Of a stretch of DNA of 6,633 nt, positions 6,609 through 6,633 are shown piece by piece. Made by a program: the position numbers and the translations under genes. The number at the start of each line of letters is the position of its first letter. Position 1 is the stretch's first letter. This stretch comes from Comamonadaceae bacterium. GTDB taxonomy: Bacteria > Pseudomonadota > Gammaproteobacteria > Burkholderiales > Burkholderiaceae_C. The notes beneath the pieces were generated by a model that was given only the letters and a program-made list of their open reading frames with translations, ran no database searches and was not told the DNA's origin. Where the stretch lies: NCBI GenBank assembly GCA_947457975.1, contig CANGYC010000135.1, positions 1 to 6,633 of the forward strand. Direction: 5' to 3'.

Positions 6609-6633
6609 CGTGGGCAATAGGGCCTTCAATCCA

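Overview
The window looks like a GC-rich chromosomal segment of a betaproteobacterium, most likely order Burkholderiales and family Comamonadaceae. This rests on three things: a stand-alone Bug/TctC periplasmic receptor (a family greatly expanded in that order), the residue-level character of ValS, GalU and CysM, and -10-like boxes (TAAAAT, CACAAT) without good -35 boxes. The genus cannot be fixed from the sequence.

Layout. Positions 1-1498 hold a compact plus-strand gene run: the 3' part of cysM (S-sulfocysteine/cysteine synthase B, N-terminus outside the window), a zinc-ribbon NUDIX hydrolase 8 nt downstream, and a TusA-family CPxP sulfur-carrier protein whose start overlaps the NUDIX stop (ATGA). 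These look co-transcribed, and two of the three have sulfur-transfer chemistry. After only 16 nt the convergent minus-strand galU (UDP-glucose pyrophosphorylase) begins. It lies downstream of valS (valyl-tRNA synthetase, 953 aa) on the same strand, separated by a 125-bp gap containing a stem-loop but no clear promoter. A 162-bp divergent intergenic region (5414-5575) separates valS from a plus-strand Bug/TctC solute-binding receptor gene (327 aa), which ends at a strong intrinsic terminator near the right edge.

The genes are mostly housekeeping: translation (valS), sugar-nucleotide supply (galU), cysteine/sulfur metabolism (cysM and the TusA-like protein), nucleotide clean-up (NUDIX) and solute sensing or uptake (Bug). 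I see no mobile element, CRISPR array, tRNA/rRNA gene or defence system.

The most interesting non-coding signal is a terminator-shaped hairpin with a U-rich tail, oriented for the minus strand and lying in the valS 5' leader between its likely -10 box and its start codon. This suggests transcription attenuation of valS, with a possible 19-codon upstream ORF overlapping the hairpin. It is inferred from sequence alone.

A very long plus-strand open frame antisense to valS and in frame with the Bug gene is a codon-bias shadow, not a 1183-aa protein.
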